Of a DNA stretch of 64,000 bases, positions 8,892 to 18,089 are shown piece by piece (position 1 is the first letter of the stretch; each line of letters opens with the position of its first letter). The notes below the pieces were generated by a model that was not told where the DNA came from, ran no database searches, and saw only the letters and a list, made by a program, of their open reading frames with translations. The translations under genes were made by a program, and so were the position numbers. The stretch is taken from contig CAZNCJ010000001.1 in NCBI GenBank assembly GCA_964571595.1, forward strand, positions 62,001-126,000, read 5' to 3'. This DNA is from CALCKU01 sp964571595 (GTDB lineage: Bacteria; Pseudomonadota; Alphaproteobacteria; Caulobacterales; Maricaulaceae).

Positions 8892-9917
8892 ATGTTGGCA
8901 AAATCCTTACTTGCGGGAATGGTCTCCGCTATAATGGCGGGTAGTGTGGTGTATTTTGGGACTAATCCTGTTGCCAAATCTACGCCCCAAAGTGAACTTC
9001 CAGCGCAAACTGATACGACTGAGGTTAAAGTCGCGGAAATCGTCAAAGTTCCATCGCAAAATACTATATCGCAAAATACTATAAAGGCTGACGGGGTTGT
9101 TGATACACCCACACCTATAAAGGAAAAATGGTTAGACCAATATCTAAAAACCCCAAAAGAGGCAGATAATAAAAAATCTGAAACTGCTTTACATCCGCAC
9201 CCCAAAAAGCCGGCTGAAGTGGTTAAAGAGAGTGTCGATATTACCGAACCAAAAGACGACAAGAAAGAGAATGTTGCCCGTAAGTACCAAGACCTAGAAG
9301 CGGCTCCTGAAAAAGTAGAAAAAATAGTCGCTCCTGAAATTGAGACGGCAAAAACAACAGATGAAGCAATAGATGAAGATGTCGAGAATAGTCCTGAGTT
9401 AGAAACGGCTAAAATTATAGAGGCTGTTCCAGAAACTTATGGGTCTGCAGCCATAGAGCAAGAGGTGGAAGATAAAGAGGTAAACATTAATCTGATACCG
9501 AATGCCGATATTCCTGACGCTGCGCTCGATCATAAGACCGATGTTGTTGGGCATGATTTACCAGATCTTATGTCAGTGCCAGAGAAGGGGCTATACGGTC
9601 TTACGTTCAAACAAATTGCCGCCATTGAAGCGCAAGAGCTTAAAAATCAAGCCTATTTCATTCTTGCTAATAAGGCGATGGAGGATAATTGCCATCCTAT
9701 CGCAAAGATCGCTATTGATAAGATTACGGCACCGGAAATGAAAGAGACGGCGCGCATTAATTTAGCTGTTTCTTACGGACGCGCTGGGCATCACGAAGCC
9801 GCTTTTAATCTCGTCAATGAAGTAGAGCAGGGTGAGTATCGCGATATTTTACGTTTGCAAGTCATTGAAGCGATTTTGCAACCCGTTGAAAGTTCTCAAA
9901 CGCCTTTGGCAGAATAA
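8892..9917 (+). CDS. Hypothetical envelope protein with acidic linker and helical-repeat C terminus
   Basis: 341 residues, no family recognised. An N-terminal hydrophobic segment (about residues 4-23, SLLAGMVSAIMAGSVVYF) should act as a signal anchor or signal peptide. Residues 30-190 are Lys/Glu/Pro-rich and of low complexity, probably a flexible periplasmic spacer. The C-terminal 110 residues are helical and TPR-like (AAIEAQELKNQAYFILANKA, then AVSYGRAGHHEAAFNLVNEV). GGAG sits 7 nt before the ATG. It lies between pdhC and lpdA but has its own promoter region with a CtrA box, so it may serve envelope or cell-cycle functions rather than PDH. Confidence 0.85.
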   Translation: MLAKSLLAGMVSAIMAGSVVYFGTNPVAKSTPQSELPAQTDTTEVKVAEIVKVPSQNTISQNTIKADGVVDTPTPIKEKWLDQYLKTPKEADNKKSETALHPHPKKPAEVVKESVDITEPKDDKKENVARKYQDLEAAPEKVEKIVAPEIETAKTTDEAIDEDVENSPELETAKIIEAVPETYGSAAIEQEVEDKEVNINLIPNADIPDAALDHKTDVVGHDLPDLMSVPEKGLYGLTFKQIAAIEAQELKNQAYFILANKAMEDNCHPIAKIAIDKITAPEMKETARINLAVSYGRAGHHEAAFNLVNEVEQGEYRDILRLQVIEAILQPVESSQTPLAE

Positions 9918-10022
9918 GCTCGCGATAGAGTGCACCCTAAAATGTGATAGTGGGGCTATATAAGGCTTAAACTTGGCCGCGCTTTGCGCTATAGATATAC
10001 CTAAATTTCGCGAAGGTATGTT

Positions 10023-11417
10023 ATGGCAGATTCTCAATATGATGTGATTGTTGTTGGCTCCGGTCCAGGCGGCTATGTGACGGCTATTCGTGCCTCTCAA
10101 CTTGGCTTAAAAACAGCCATTGTCGAAAAGGCAGAGCTGGGCGGTGTGTGCTTAAATTGGGGCTGTATTCCTACTAAAGCCCTGCTGCGTTCAGCCGAAG
10201 TTTACACCAATATGCAACATGCCTCTGACTATGGATTGTCTGCATCACCAGAGTTTGATCTGGGTGCAATCGTTAAACGCTCGCGTAATATTGCGGGCCA
10301 GCTTTCAAAAGGTATTTCCTTTTTAATGCGCAAAAATAAGGTTGATGTGATTTCGGGTATGGCGAGTTTTGAGGCCGGCGATCCGGCGCCGATCGTCAAG
10401 GTTGTGCAAGAGAGCTATAGCGCCAAACATGTCATACTTGCCAGTGGTGCGCGTGCGCGAACCTTGCCCCAAGCAGGTTTGGAACCTGACGGGAAATTTA
10501 TCTGGACGGCGCGCGAAGCTATGGTCCCCGAAGCTATGCCTAAGAAATTACTTGTAATCGGGTCTGGGGCTATCGGGATGGAATTTGCGAGTTTTTACAA
10601 TGCCTTTGGTGCTGATGTTACGGTTGTTGAAATGGTGGACCGTATTCTCCCCGCCGAAGACGCCGAGATTTCCGAGTTTGCGCAGAAATCTTTTACGAGC
10701 CAAGGCATGACGATAAAAACAGGCGCGCAGGTTAAGTCTATCTCTAAAAATGCAGACGATGTTTCCGTGACGATTGCAAAAGAGGGTCAGGACGATGTCG
10801 AGAACTTTGATCGCATTATCCTCGCAATCGGTATTGTTGGAAATACGGAAGATATGGGGCTGGAGGCCTTGGGTGTGAAAATTGACCGTAGCCATATTGA
10901 AGTTGACGAATATTCTTTTACGGGTGTGAAAGGTCTATATGCGATTGGTGATGTCACCACCCCGCCATGGCTTGCTCATAAAGCCTCGCATGAGGGCATT
11001 ATCTGTATTGAAAAAATCGCGGGGCTGAACCCGCATCCCCTTGATGCCAAGGCCATCCCGGGCTGTACATATTGCCATCCGCAAATTGCCAGTGTGGGAT
11101 ATACAGAAGCGGAAGCCAAAGCCGCAGGTTATGACATTAAAGTCGGGCGCTTTCCCTTTATTGGAAACGGTAAAGCCATCGCGCTCGGTGAAGCTGAGGG
11201 TTTGATAAAGACCATCTTTAACGTCACGACGGGTGAGTTGCTTGGCGCCCATATGATCGGCGCCGAAGTGACCGAGCTTATTCAGGGCTACACGATTGCG
11301 CGTACGTTAGAGACGACAGAGCACGAATTAATGGAGACGGTCTTTCCGCATCCGACATTATCCGAGATGATGCATGAAGCTGTGCTGGATGCGTATGACC
11401 GCACCCTGCACATGTAG
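10023..11417 (+). CDS. lpdA: Dihydrolipoamide dehydrogenase (E3)
   Basis: 464-residue flavoprotein that reoxidises E2-bound dihydrolipoamide with NAD+. N-terminal FAD motif VGSGPGGYV, redox-active disulfide Cys43/Cys48 in GGVCLNWGCIPTK, NAD-binding GSGAIGMEFASFY, second FAD motif YAIGDVTTPPWLAHKA, and the C-terminal catalytic His-Glu in HPTLSEMMHEAV. Proximity to pdhABC supports the pyruvate dehydrogenase role, though it may also serve other 2-oxoacid complexes. The start ATG follows a GAAGG ribosome site. Confidence 0.97.
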   Translation: MADSQYDVIVVGSGPGGYVTAIRASQLGLKTAIVEKAELGGVCLNWGCIPTKALLRSAEVYTNMQHASDYGLSASPEFDLGAIVKRSRNIAGQLSKGISFLMRKNKVDVISGMASFEAGDPAPIVKVVQESYSAKHVILASGARARTLPQAGLEPDGKFIWTAREAMVPEAMPKKLLVIGSGAIGMEFASFYNAFGADVTVVEMVDRILPAEDAEISEFAQKSFTSQGMTIKTGAQVKSISKNADDVSVTIAKEGQDDVENFDRIILAIGIVGNTEDMGLEALGVKIDRSHIEVDEYSFTGVKGLYAIGDVTTPPWLAHKASHEGIICIEKIAGLNPHPLDAKAIPGCTYCHPQIASVGYTEAEAKAAGYDIKVGRFPFIGNGKAIALGEAEGLIKTIFNVTTGELLGAHMIGAEVTELIQGYTIARTLETTEHELMETVFPHPTLSEMMHEAVLDAYDRTLHM

Positions 11418-11434
11418 GCTTGAGTTTAGCTTAG

Positions 11435-12583
11435 CTATTCTGCGGCACCGCTTTGCGATTTAAGTGTCGCGCGCGAAATCATAGCAGCTGTTTCAGACTG
11501 AGAGCGTTTGCCGCGGCGTAAGAGTTTCGCGAAATCATTTTTCGCGCCCAGAGCCGGTTTCTCGACAATGCGCCATGATAGTTGTGCCAGCACAAGTGAG
11601 ATAGCATAGCCGAAAATCACAAGCGGAATCACCGTGAGTGTCGGGAAGAAATAGAGCAAGCTCTGCATGACGGCCCAGTGATAAATATATATCCCATATG
11701 AGACATCAGCGAGGTTCTGGGTCCATTCCAATTTAGGTGCTTTCATATAGGCAATGATCATCACACCCCATGCGATTGTGAGGTTCATAAAAATCTCAAT
11801 AAGTTCAATATGATTACGTGTGAGCCAGCAAAAACCGACGAATACGGGCAATAATAGCACGCTAAATGAGATGTCTTCACGATAGGCATAAAGTGTTGCA
11901 CCTAAGCCGTAAGCGATACCAAAGCGGGCAAGGCTGTCAAATGTAGCGGGTAGGTGATCAAACACACCATAATGTTTCCCGACCATCCATGCGATACATG
12001 GAAAAATAAATTGGGCTAAAATCATCCATTTATGGCGCAATGCTCCAATTAAGAACAATATCAATGTCCCAATATAGGCCAATACTTCATATCTGAGTGT
12101 CCAAAGTGCTGCCGAGCCTAAGGGTTCGGAATTGGTCGCAAAGATGCCGGGCATTGCCATGTCTGTTTCAACAAAGGTCAGAACCTTTAAGGGTTGCAAA
12201 TACCAATCGGGCGATGTGAAAAATTCTTTCAGAGGCAGGTTTGTCACAAAAGGGCCCACGAGGAGCATGACGAATAACACATGTATGAAGAGCGCCGGGA
12301 ATATTCGCAGCGCACGCGCAGAGATAAAGCTGGCGCTATCTCCTCTGTAAAGCATTGATTTTGTTACTAAAAATCCTGATGCGATGAAAAACATATTCAC
12401 AGCGATATAGCTGAAAGTATAAGTGAAAAAGACGTGGGGTTCTCCGCTCGAATGACCCGACAAAATCACAAATGCATGTCCAATCACTACCAGTGAGGCA
12501 AATATTAAACGCAATGGCGTGAAGAAATTGTCGTGCCCATCTCGTATTTTTACGGGGGTCATTATGTTCTTAAGTAATTCCAT
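11435..12583 (-). CDS. Acyltransferase family 3 (OafA/YrhL-like) membrane protein
   Basis: 382 residues with about ten hydrophobic helices. The N-terminal segment RLIFASLVVIGHAFVI contains the conserved His of the family, followed by VNMFFIASGFLVTKS. Such proteins transfer acetyl or other acyl groups to surface glycans or lipids in the inner membrane. The acceptor cannot be predicted. It stands alone, convergent with lpdA (17 nt gap) and divergent from lipA. Confidence 0.88.
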   Translation of the reverse strand: MELLKNIMTPVKIRDGHDNFFTPLRLIFASLVVIGHAFVILSGHSSGEPHVFFTYTFSYIAVNMFFIASGFLVTKSMLYRGDSASFISARALRIFPALFIHVLFVMLLVGPFVTNLPLKEFFTSPDWYLQPLKVLTFVETDMAMPGIFATNSEPLGSAALWTLRYEVLAYIGTLILFLIGALRHKWMILAQFIFPCIAWMVGKHYGVFDHLPATFDSLARFGIAYGLGATLYAYREDISFSVLLLPVFVGFCWLTRNHIELIEIFMNLTIAWGVMIIAYMKAPKLEWTQNLADVSYGIYIYHWAVMQSLLYFFPTLTVIPLVIFGYAISLVLAQLSWRIVEKPALGAKNDFAKLLRRGKRSQSETAAMISRATLKSQSGAAE

Positions 12584-12607
12584 GTTTATCTCTGCATAAG
12601 ATGTGTT

Positions 12608-12627
12608 GTTTTAATTACGGTTAAAAC
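12608..12627. repeat. Inverted repeat GTTTTAA-N6-TTAAAAC
   Basis: Perfect 7-bp arms separated by TTACGG, in the divergent intergenic region between the acyltransferase and lipA. It lies 25 nt upstream of the acyltransferase start and 100 nt upstream of lipA. It could be an operator; it is AT-rich and may also be chance. The spacing is 6, so it does not fit the N7 CtrA pattern. Confidence 0.3.
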
Positions 12628-12726
12628 ACGCAAGAAAAATGCCATTTTCGCTTAATGGGGGAAATTGACATCCCATTGATTGAAAAATGAGTTGTTTTCC
12701 CGCCCTAAAAGTCCCATTTAGAGGCC

Positions 12727-13716
12727 ATGACGACTCTGATCGATAATATCCCGCGCAAAAGCACAGAAACAGGTGTTGATAAGCCAGCACTTTCGCGTGT
12801 GCGCCATCCTGAAAAAGCAGGACGGGCCGATAGTGAGGTCTTGCGTAAACCCTCATGGATCAGAGTTAAGGCCCCAACTTCACCGGGCTATGCCAAGACC
12901 CGTAAAATCGTCAAGGATAAGGGTTTGGTCACGGTCTGCGAGGAGGCGGCTTGTCCCAATATTGGCGAGTGCTGGGAAAAGTCTCACGCGACTTTTATGA
13001 TATTAGGTGAGATTTGCACACGGGCTTGCGCCTTTTGTAATGTCTCGACGGGCTTACCTCAGGCAATTGATCTGGACGAGCCAGCTAAAATTGCACAGGC
13101 AGTTGAAGAGATGGGCCTGTCCCATGTTGTGATTACATCTGTGGACCGGGATGATTTGGCAGATGGCGGGGCGGATCATTTCGTCAATGTTATAGGTGCG
13201 ATCAGAGCGCGCTCCCCGAAAACGACAATCGAGATTTTAACACCGGATTTTCTGCGCAAATCGGGAGCGGTAGAAGCTGTGATTGATGCAAAGGCGGATG
13301 TCTTTAATCACAATCTGGAAACTGTGCCGCGCTTATATTTAAAAATCCGGCCCGGTGCGCGCTATTACCATTCTTTGCGTTTATTAGAACGCGTCAAAGA
13401 ACGTGACCCGCAACAATTTACGAAATCGGGCCTTATGGTGGGTTTGGGCGAAACCAAAGAAGAGATTATGCAAGTCATGGACGATATGCGTTCTGCTGGT
13501 GTAGATTTCCTGACCATTGGGCAATATCTTCAACCCACGCGCAAACATGCCGCGATTGACCGTTTTGTCACGCCAGAAGAGTTCAAGGCCTATGAGACTA
13601 TCGCAAAGGCCAAAGGGTTTTTACTGGTTTCGGCCACGCCGCTTACGCGCTCGAGTTATCATGCAGATAGTGATTTTGCGAAATTGCAAGCCGCGCGTCA
13701 GGCCCGTTCGGTTTAA
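12727..13716 (+). CDS. lipA: Lipoyl synthase
   Basis: Radical SAM enzyme inserting two sulfurs into octanoyl groups on lipoyl domains such as those of PdhB and PdhC here. 329 residues. Auxiliary-cluster cysteines Cys71, Cys76 and Cys82 (CEEAACPNIGEC) and SAM-cluster cysteines Cys97, Cys101 and Cys104 (CTRACAFC) are all present, as is the C-terminal RSSYHAD motif whose serine ligates the auxiliary cluster. The ATG is preceded by GAGG. The ratA-like gene starts 11 nt after the stop, so they likely form an operon, common in this class. Confidence 0.97.
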   Translation: MTTLIDNIPRKSTETGVDKPALSRVRHPEKAGRADSEVLRKPSWIRVKAPTSPGYAKTRKIVKDKGLVTVCEEAACPNIGECWEKSHATFMILGEICTRACAFCNVSTGLPQAIDLDEPAKIAQAVEEMGLSHVVITSVDRDDLADGGADHFVNVIGAIRARSPKTTIEILTPDFLRKSGAVEAVIDAKADVFNHNLETVPRLYLKIRPGARYYHSLRLLERVKERDPQQFTKSGLMVGLGETKEEIMQVMDDMRSAGVDFLTIGQYLQPTRKHAAIDRFVTPEEFKAYETIAKAKGFLLVSATPLTRSSYHADSDFAKLQAARQARSV

Positions 13717-13727
13717 AGGCGCTTACC

Positions 13728-14240
13728 GTGCCAGCTACCAAGATTTTCAGACATATACATCATAAGTCTGACGATCTCTTATCCCTTGTGGCGGATGTCG
13801 AACAATATCCTGACTTCATCAAATATTTATCCCATAGCCGCGTGTACAAGCAGCGGGAAATATCTGTAGGCGAAAGTGAGTTCTTCGCTGATGTTGTCGT
13901 GTCCTATAAATTTTTAAACGAGACTTTCCGATCTAAAGTTTCAGTTCAGAGCGAGGCCCAAAAAATAACCGTGAGCAAGCCTGATAAGTCGGGCGCGGTT
14001 AGAGTGCTCTCAAATGTATGGAGTTTTCACAGCCTGGCTGATGGGTCTACCCTGATAGAGTTCGATGTAGATGTGCAGCTTAAAGCCAAGCCGCTTGATA
14101 TGTTAGTGTCGCATAAGTTTGAAGACGCGGCCCGTTATATTATGCAATGCTTTGAAGAGAGGGCGGATCAGCTTTTCACGCGTCTCGGGCCGAGTAATGT
14201 GGATATAGAGGCGGAAATAAAACGTCTAAAACTGGTCTAG
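13728..14240 (+). CDS. RatA/Coq10-like START-domain protein
   Basis: 170 residues of the polyketide-cyclase/START superfamily, beginning with the typical strand and helix pattern (DLLSLVADVEQYPDFIKYL). Family members are the Coq10 ubiquinone-binding proteins and E. coli RatA; the ubiquinone-related role is more likely in alphaproteobacteria. Start is GTG 13728 after AAAGGCG. Downstream of lipA; its last 15 bases overlap the end of pncC on the other strand. Confidence 0.9.
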   Translation: MPATKIFRHIHHKSDDLLSLVADVEQYPDFIKYLSHSRVYKQREISVGESEFFADVVVSYKFLNETFRSKVSVQSEAQKITVSKPDKSGAVRVLSNVWSFHSLADGSTLIEFDVDVQLKAKPLDMLVSHKFEDAARYIMQCFEERADQLFTRLGPSNVDIEAEIKRLKLV

Positions 14241-14741
14241 TTCTTGATCAATCAGCTTAAGGGCTTCGAGGACTGAAACATCTCTAACCCGATTGCGCCC
14301 AATATCGCCTAGATCAAGCCTTTTGGCGAAAACCTCATTCTGTTCTTCTTTGGCTTTTGCCAAGCCCAACCAAACTGTACCCACGGGTTTTTGATCCGTG
14401 CCACCGCCCGGACCAGCTATACCTGTTATGGAGAGCGCCATATCAATGCCGAGCTGATTTAAAGCCCCAAGGGCCATGGCCTTAGCAACTTCCTCACTGA
14501 CCGCGCCGTGTGTCTCAATCAGCTCTGCCGCGACATTTAACTGTGAGGTTTTAACGCTATTATCATATGAGATAATACCGCCTTTAAAAACGCTGGAAGC
14601 GCCTGATATTGAGGTAATCGCCGCCCCGATAAGCCCGCCAGTACAGCTCTCGGCAGTCCCGATTGTTTTATCCGCTTTTACCGCTTTCTTGATAACGGTT
14701 TTAGCCAGAGCAAATATTTCGATGAGGAGCGGGTTGGTCAT
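14226..14741 (-). CDS. pncC: Nicotinamide-nucleotide amidase (CinA C-terminal domain type)
   Basis: 171 residues matching stand-alone CinA C-terminal domains, which deamidate nicotinamide mononucleotide to nicotinate mononucleotide. Key motifs are the nucleophile region TAESCTGGLIGAAITS and the glycine-rich GIAGPGGGT, with KPVGTVWLGLA following. The N-terminal MoCF domain of full-length CinA is absent. It starts 9 nt downstream of the ispDF stop in the same direction, so the two are probably co-transcribed. Confidence 0.92.
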   Translation of the reverse strand: MTNPLLIEIFALAKTVIKKAVKADKTIGTAESCTGGLIGAAITSISGASSVFKGGIISYDNSVKTSQLNVAAELIETHGAVSEEVAKAMALGALNQLGIDMALSITGIAGPGGGTDQKPVGTVWLGLAKAKEEQNEVFAKRLDLGDIGRNRVRDVSVLEALKLIDQELDQF

Positions 14742-14750
14742 AGAGGTGGT

Positions 14751-15917
14751 TTAAGCTCTTTCATCAGGCAGGCTAACCGTTGCCACGGCTTGGGCGGCCA
14801 GACCTTCTTCGCGGCCTGTAAATCCGAGCTTTTCGGTTGTTGTGGCTTTGACGGAAATACGAGAGAGTGGCAAATCACATAATTGCGAAATCCGTTCGCG
14901 CATTTTTTCGCGGTGGGGTTTTACTTTTGGTTTCTCACAAATTAGCGTCACATCGACATGTTGCAAAATTCCGCCGCGGGCCTTTAGCCTATCTATGGCG
15001 TGTTTAAGAAACTTATCAGAAGACGCGCCTTTCCATTGCGGGTCGCTTGGCGGGAAATGATCGCCAATATCGCCATCAGCCAAAGCGCCAAAAATCGCAT
15101 CGGTTAAAGCATGCAAACCCGCATCGGCATCGCTATGGCCAAGTAATGTGTAATCGGCCTCTATCTTTATACCGCAGAGCCATATGCCGTCACCGTCCGT
15201 ATAGCGGTGAACATCATAGCCTGAACCTGTGGCCGTATAAAAATTTGAACCAATCATCCTTTCGGCTTTAGAGAAATCTTGCGGATAGGTCACCTTAAAA
15301 TTATCCTCATCACCTGTGACGAAGTGCACCTCCAGACCGCCTGCTTGTGCCACCGCGATATCATCATGAAAACTTTGTCCCGGAGTTTGGGCGCTATAGG
15401 CCTTCATGAGCGCTGCGTAGTGAAACCCCTGCGGGGTTTGCATACGGTATAGCCCTGTGCGGTCAACCGCGCTGGCATCCTCGCGCTTAAGCGCGTCGCT
15501 TACGGCCAGAGCGGGCACAACACTTGGATAGGTCTTAAGAGCCTCTAAGACATCCGTTATAACGCGCTTGGAAATGAAAGGCCTTGCAGCGTCATGTATA
15601 AGGACATTATCAGGCGCAATGGCTTGCAGAGCGGCCATACCCGCCTTCACTGAGGCCGTGCGGCTATCCCCGCCATGTGTAAGCGTAATGCTCGCATCTT
15701 GATAGTTTTTCATGAAATCCTGAATATAAGGGTCATCCTTGGCATGGACTAAAATGAGGGTATCAAAAACTTGCGCCGCAATGAGAGAATCCAGAGTGCG
15801 CGCTAATAAAGTTTTGCCAGCTATTTTGCGATATTGTTTGGGAATATTTTCGTCATTTTCGCACAAAGCACGTGCACCTATGCCTGCGGCGACCAAAATT
15901 AGTGCGTTTTTTGACAT
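14751..15917 (-). CDS. ispDF: Bifunctional IspD/IspF isoprenoid enzyme
   Basis: 388-residue fusion of MEP-pathway steps: N-terminal MEP cytidylyltransferase IspD (about 1-225; nucleotide-binding start LVAAGIGARA with IPKQYRKI, and HDAARPF) and C-terminal MECDP synthase IspF (about 230-388; metal motif GYDVHR, LGHSDADAGLHALTDAI, and TTTEKLGFTGR). The fusion is common in alphaproteobacteria and related groups. It provides isoprenoid precursors, including for the carotenoid genes in this window. The usual glycine-rich IspD start is slightly altered (AAGIGARA). Confidence 0.96.
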   Translation of the reverse strand: MSKNALILVAAGIGARALCENDENIPKQYRKIAGKTLLARTLDSLIAAQVFDTLILVHAKDDPYIQDFMKNYQDASITLTHGGDSRTASVKAGMAALQAIAPDNVLIHDAARPFISKRVITDVLEALKTYPSVVPALAVSDALKREDASAVDRTGLYRMQTPQGFHYAALMKAYSAQTPGQSFHDDIAVAQAGGLEVHFVTGDEDNFKVTYPQDFSKAERMIGSNFYTATGSGYDVHRYTDGDGIWLCGIKIEADYTLLGHSDADAGLHALTDAIFGALADGDIGDHFPPSDPQWKGASSDKFLKHAIDRLKARGGILQHVDVTLICEKPKVKPHREKMRERISQLCDLPLSRISVKATTTEKLGFTGREEGLAAQAVATVSLPDERA

Positions 15918-15978
15918 ATTTGCGGACTTCCAGTGGTGAATTATTGTGCAAATCGCTTTTAGGCGTTAAGGCAACATA

Positions 15979-16986
15979 ATGACGCCAACACTGCAAATCG
16001 GCAAGCATAGATTAAGCTCGCGTGTACTTGTCGCACCTATGTCGGGGGTGACAGATTTGCCTTTTCGTAAGGTGTTGCAATCCTTCCAACCCGGTCTGGT
16101 CATATCTGAAATGGTGGCTGGCGAATATTTAAGCAAGGGTAATCCTGAAACGATTGCGCGCGCGGCGGGCAAGGACGATATAGATATTCTGGTCATTCAG
16201 CTCGTGGGCAGAGAAGCCCGCTGGATGGCGCAAGGCGCTAAACTGGCCCAAGCCGCAGGGGCTAAAATAATCGACATCAATATGGGTTGTCCCGCCCGTA
16301 AAGTCACATCGGGTTTATCGGGCTCCGCTCTTATGAAAGATCCAGATCATGCCTTGGGGCTGATTGAGGCCACAGTAAATGCGGTGGATGTGCCTGTAAC
16401 CTTGAAAATGCGATTGGGATGGGATGATAATATGCTAAACGCGCCGGAGATCGCGGCTCGCGCCGAGGCGGCGGGGGTGCAAATGATAACAGTACATGGG
16501 CGGACGCGGTGCCAATTTTACAAGGGCGAGGCGGATTGGAAGGCTATCAGGGCGACAAAGGACGCCGTTGATATTCCCGTTATTGCCAATGGTGATATCT
16601 CGACGCCCGAACATGCCCGCCAAGCGCTTGAGCAATCTGGCTGTGACGGCATTATGGTTGGGCGAGGTCTTATTGGTGCACCGTGGAAATTGGACGCGAT
16701 ACGGGCTGAAGTAGACGATGACGAACAGCCGGCCAATATTTCTTACTCTGAGGCTTTTGCTGTGATTAGGGCGCATTATAAAGACATGATCGAATTTTAC
16801 GGTGCGGGCAAAGGCGTAAGGGTCGCGCGCAAACATATTGCCGGATATATAGAGACACTCTCAGAGCAAACCCACCGAGATTTGGATACGCTAAAGTCGG
16901 ATTTATGCCGCTCAACTGATCCTGACTATGTTTTGGACAAGCTAGAGCAGGCTTTTCATAGTCCCGAAGACGTAAGAGCCGCCTAA
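15979..16986 (+). CDS. dusB: tRNA-dihydrouridine synthase (DusB/NifR3 type)
   Basis: 335-residue FMN enzyme that reduces uridines in tRNA. Motifs: VAPMSGVTDLPFRK at the N terminus, catalytic cysteine region NMGCPARKV, VHGRTR, IANGDI, and FMN phosphate-binding GRGLIGAPW. It directly precedes ntrB with a TAATG overlap, the ancestral nifR3-ntrBC arrangement of alphaproteobacteria, so it is probably translated together with the nitrogen regulators. Confidence 0.96.
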   Translation: MTPTLQIGKHRLSSRVLVAPMSGVTDLPFRKVLQSFQPGLVISEMVAGEYLSKGNPETIARAAGKDDIDILVIQLVGREARWMAQGAKLAQAAGAKIIDINMGCPARKVTSGLSGSALMKDPDHALGLIEATVNAVDVPVTLKMRLGWDDNMLNAPEIAARAEAAGVQMITVHGRTRCQFYKGEADWKAIRATKDAVDIPVIANGDISTPEHARQALEQSGCDGIMVGRGLIGAPWKLDAIRAEVDDDEQPANISYSEAFAVIRAHYKDMIEFYGAGKGVRVARKHIAGYIETLSEQTHRDLDTLKSDLCRSTDPDYVLDKLEQAFHSPEDVRAA

Positions 16987-18089
16987 TGTCAGTCTTGCAA
17001 ACACCGCCCACTATTCCCGTTGAAGTTCTGGTTGAAGATTACCCCATGCCGGTTTTCCTATTGTCCAATAAAACAGCTACTATTGAATGGGTAAATCAGG
17101 CAGGCCAAGAATGGCTGGGTAAATCGAGCCGCAAGATCGTCGGTAATTTATTGGCAGATTTTATAGAAAACATACAGGCTTGCCTGAATGCCTATAAGCG
17201 CTGCGAAGAGACAAATTCGCATGTTATCCTTCGGGATTATCACCTTCAGCGCAATAAAGAGCCAGACCAGAGATGTCATCTTTTATTCTTTCCGTGTGAA
17301 ATTGGTGTGGGTCTTTCTGTTCTGATCCCGCAAAGCCAGTCACCTGAACCTCATTCACAAGGTGAAACCTTAACCGCCATGGGACGGATGTTGGCCCATG
17401 AGATTAAAAACCCTCTGGCCGGAATAAGTGGGGCGGCGCAGCTTCTAAAAGAAGACGTAAAAACAAAAGAGGGCCGCTCTTTGCTGGAGTTAATTCGGTC
17501 CGAGATTGACCGTATATCGCGCTTGGCGGACCGTATGGAGCGCTTGGGTGATACAAATTCCCGCGAGTTTTCAGAAATTAATATCCATAAAATCCTTAGA
17601 AATGCCCGTAAGGTCATTCAATCCAGTGTCGATGATAGCATCACATTTACCGAAAGTTATGATCCCTCTCTTCCGTCCGCCAAAGGGGATGCGGATGCGT
17701 TGATGCAGGCTTTGTTGAACCTGATTAAAAATGCCGCTGAATCGATTACGTTGTCTGATCAAAAGGGAGAGATAAGACTGGAAACCAAATTCAGATCAGG
17801 TGTGCGCAGACATAATGAAAGCAATCTGCTTTTAGGTTCCAATAAAAGTCAGTCCAAGCAATTACCGATTGAAATCCGTATTATTGATGACGGGCCCGGT
17901 ATTGCGGATAATATAAGAGAAACCGTTTTCCAGCCCTTTGTTACCAGCAAACCTTCAGGGCAGGGCTTGGGTTTGGCGCTTGTCTCAAAAATCGCACAGG
18001 CACATGGCGGCTTGATTGACGTGCAATCAAGCAAGGGACGAACCGTTTTTTCTATTTTATTACCAATCTCCGATGAGAGTGAATTATGA
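16986..18089 (+). CDS. ntrB: Nitrogen-regulation sensor histidine kinase NtrB
   Basis: 367 residues: N-terminal PAS domain (about 15-110), HisKA dimerisation domain with phospho-acceptor His in LAHEIKNPLAGISG, and HATPase domain with N box NLIKNAAESI, G1 DDGPGI and G2 GLGLAL. Soluble, with no membrane segments. In the standard model it phosphorylates NtrC under PII control. Start overlaps the dusB stop; its stop overlaps the ntrC start by 4 nt. Confidence 0.95.
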   Translation: MSVLQTPPTIPVEVLVEDYPMPVFLLSNKTATIEWVNQAGQEWLGKSSRKIVGNLLADFIENIQACLNAYKRCEETNSHVILRDYHLQRNKEPDQRCHLLFFPCEIGVGLSVLIPQSQSPEPHSQGETLTAMGRMLAHEIKNPLAGISGAAQLLKEDVKTKEGRSLLELIRSEIDRISRLADRMERLGDTNSREFSEINIHKILRNARKVIQSSVDDSITFTESYDPSLPSAKGDADALMQALLNLIKNAAESITLSDQKGEIRLETKFRSGVRRHNESNLLLGSNKSQSKQLPIEIRIIDDGPGIADNIRETVFQPFVTSKPSGQGLGLALVSKIAQAHGGLIDVQSSKGRTVFSILLPISDESEL

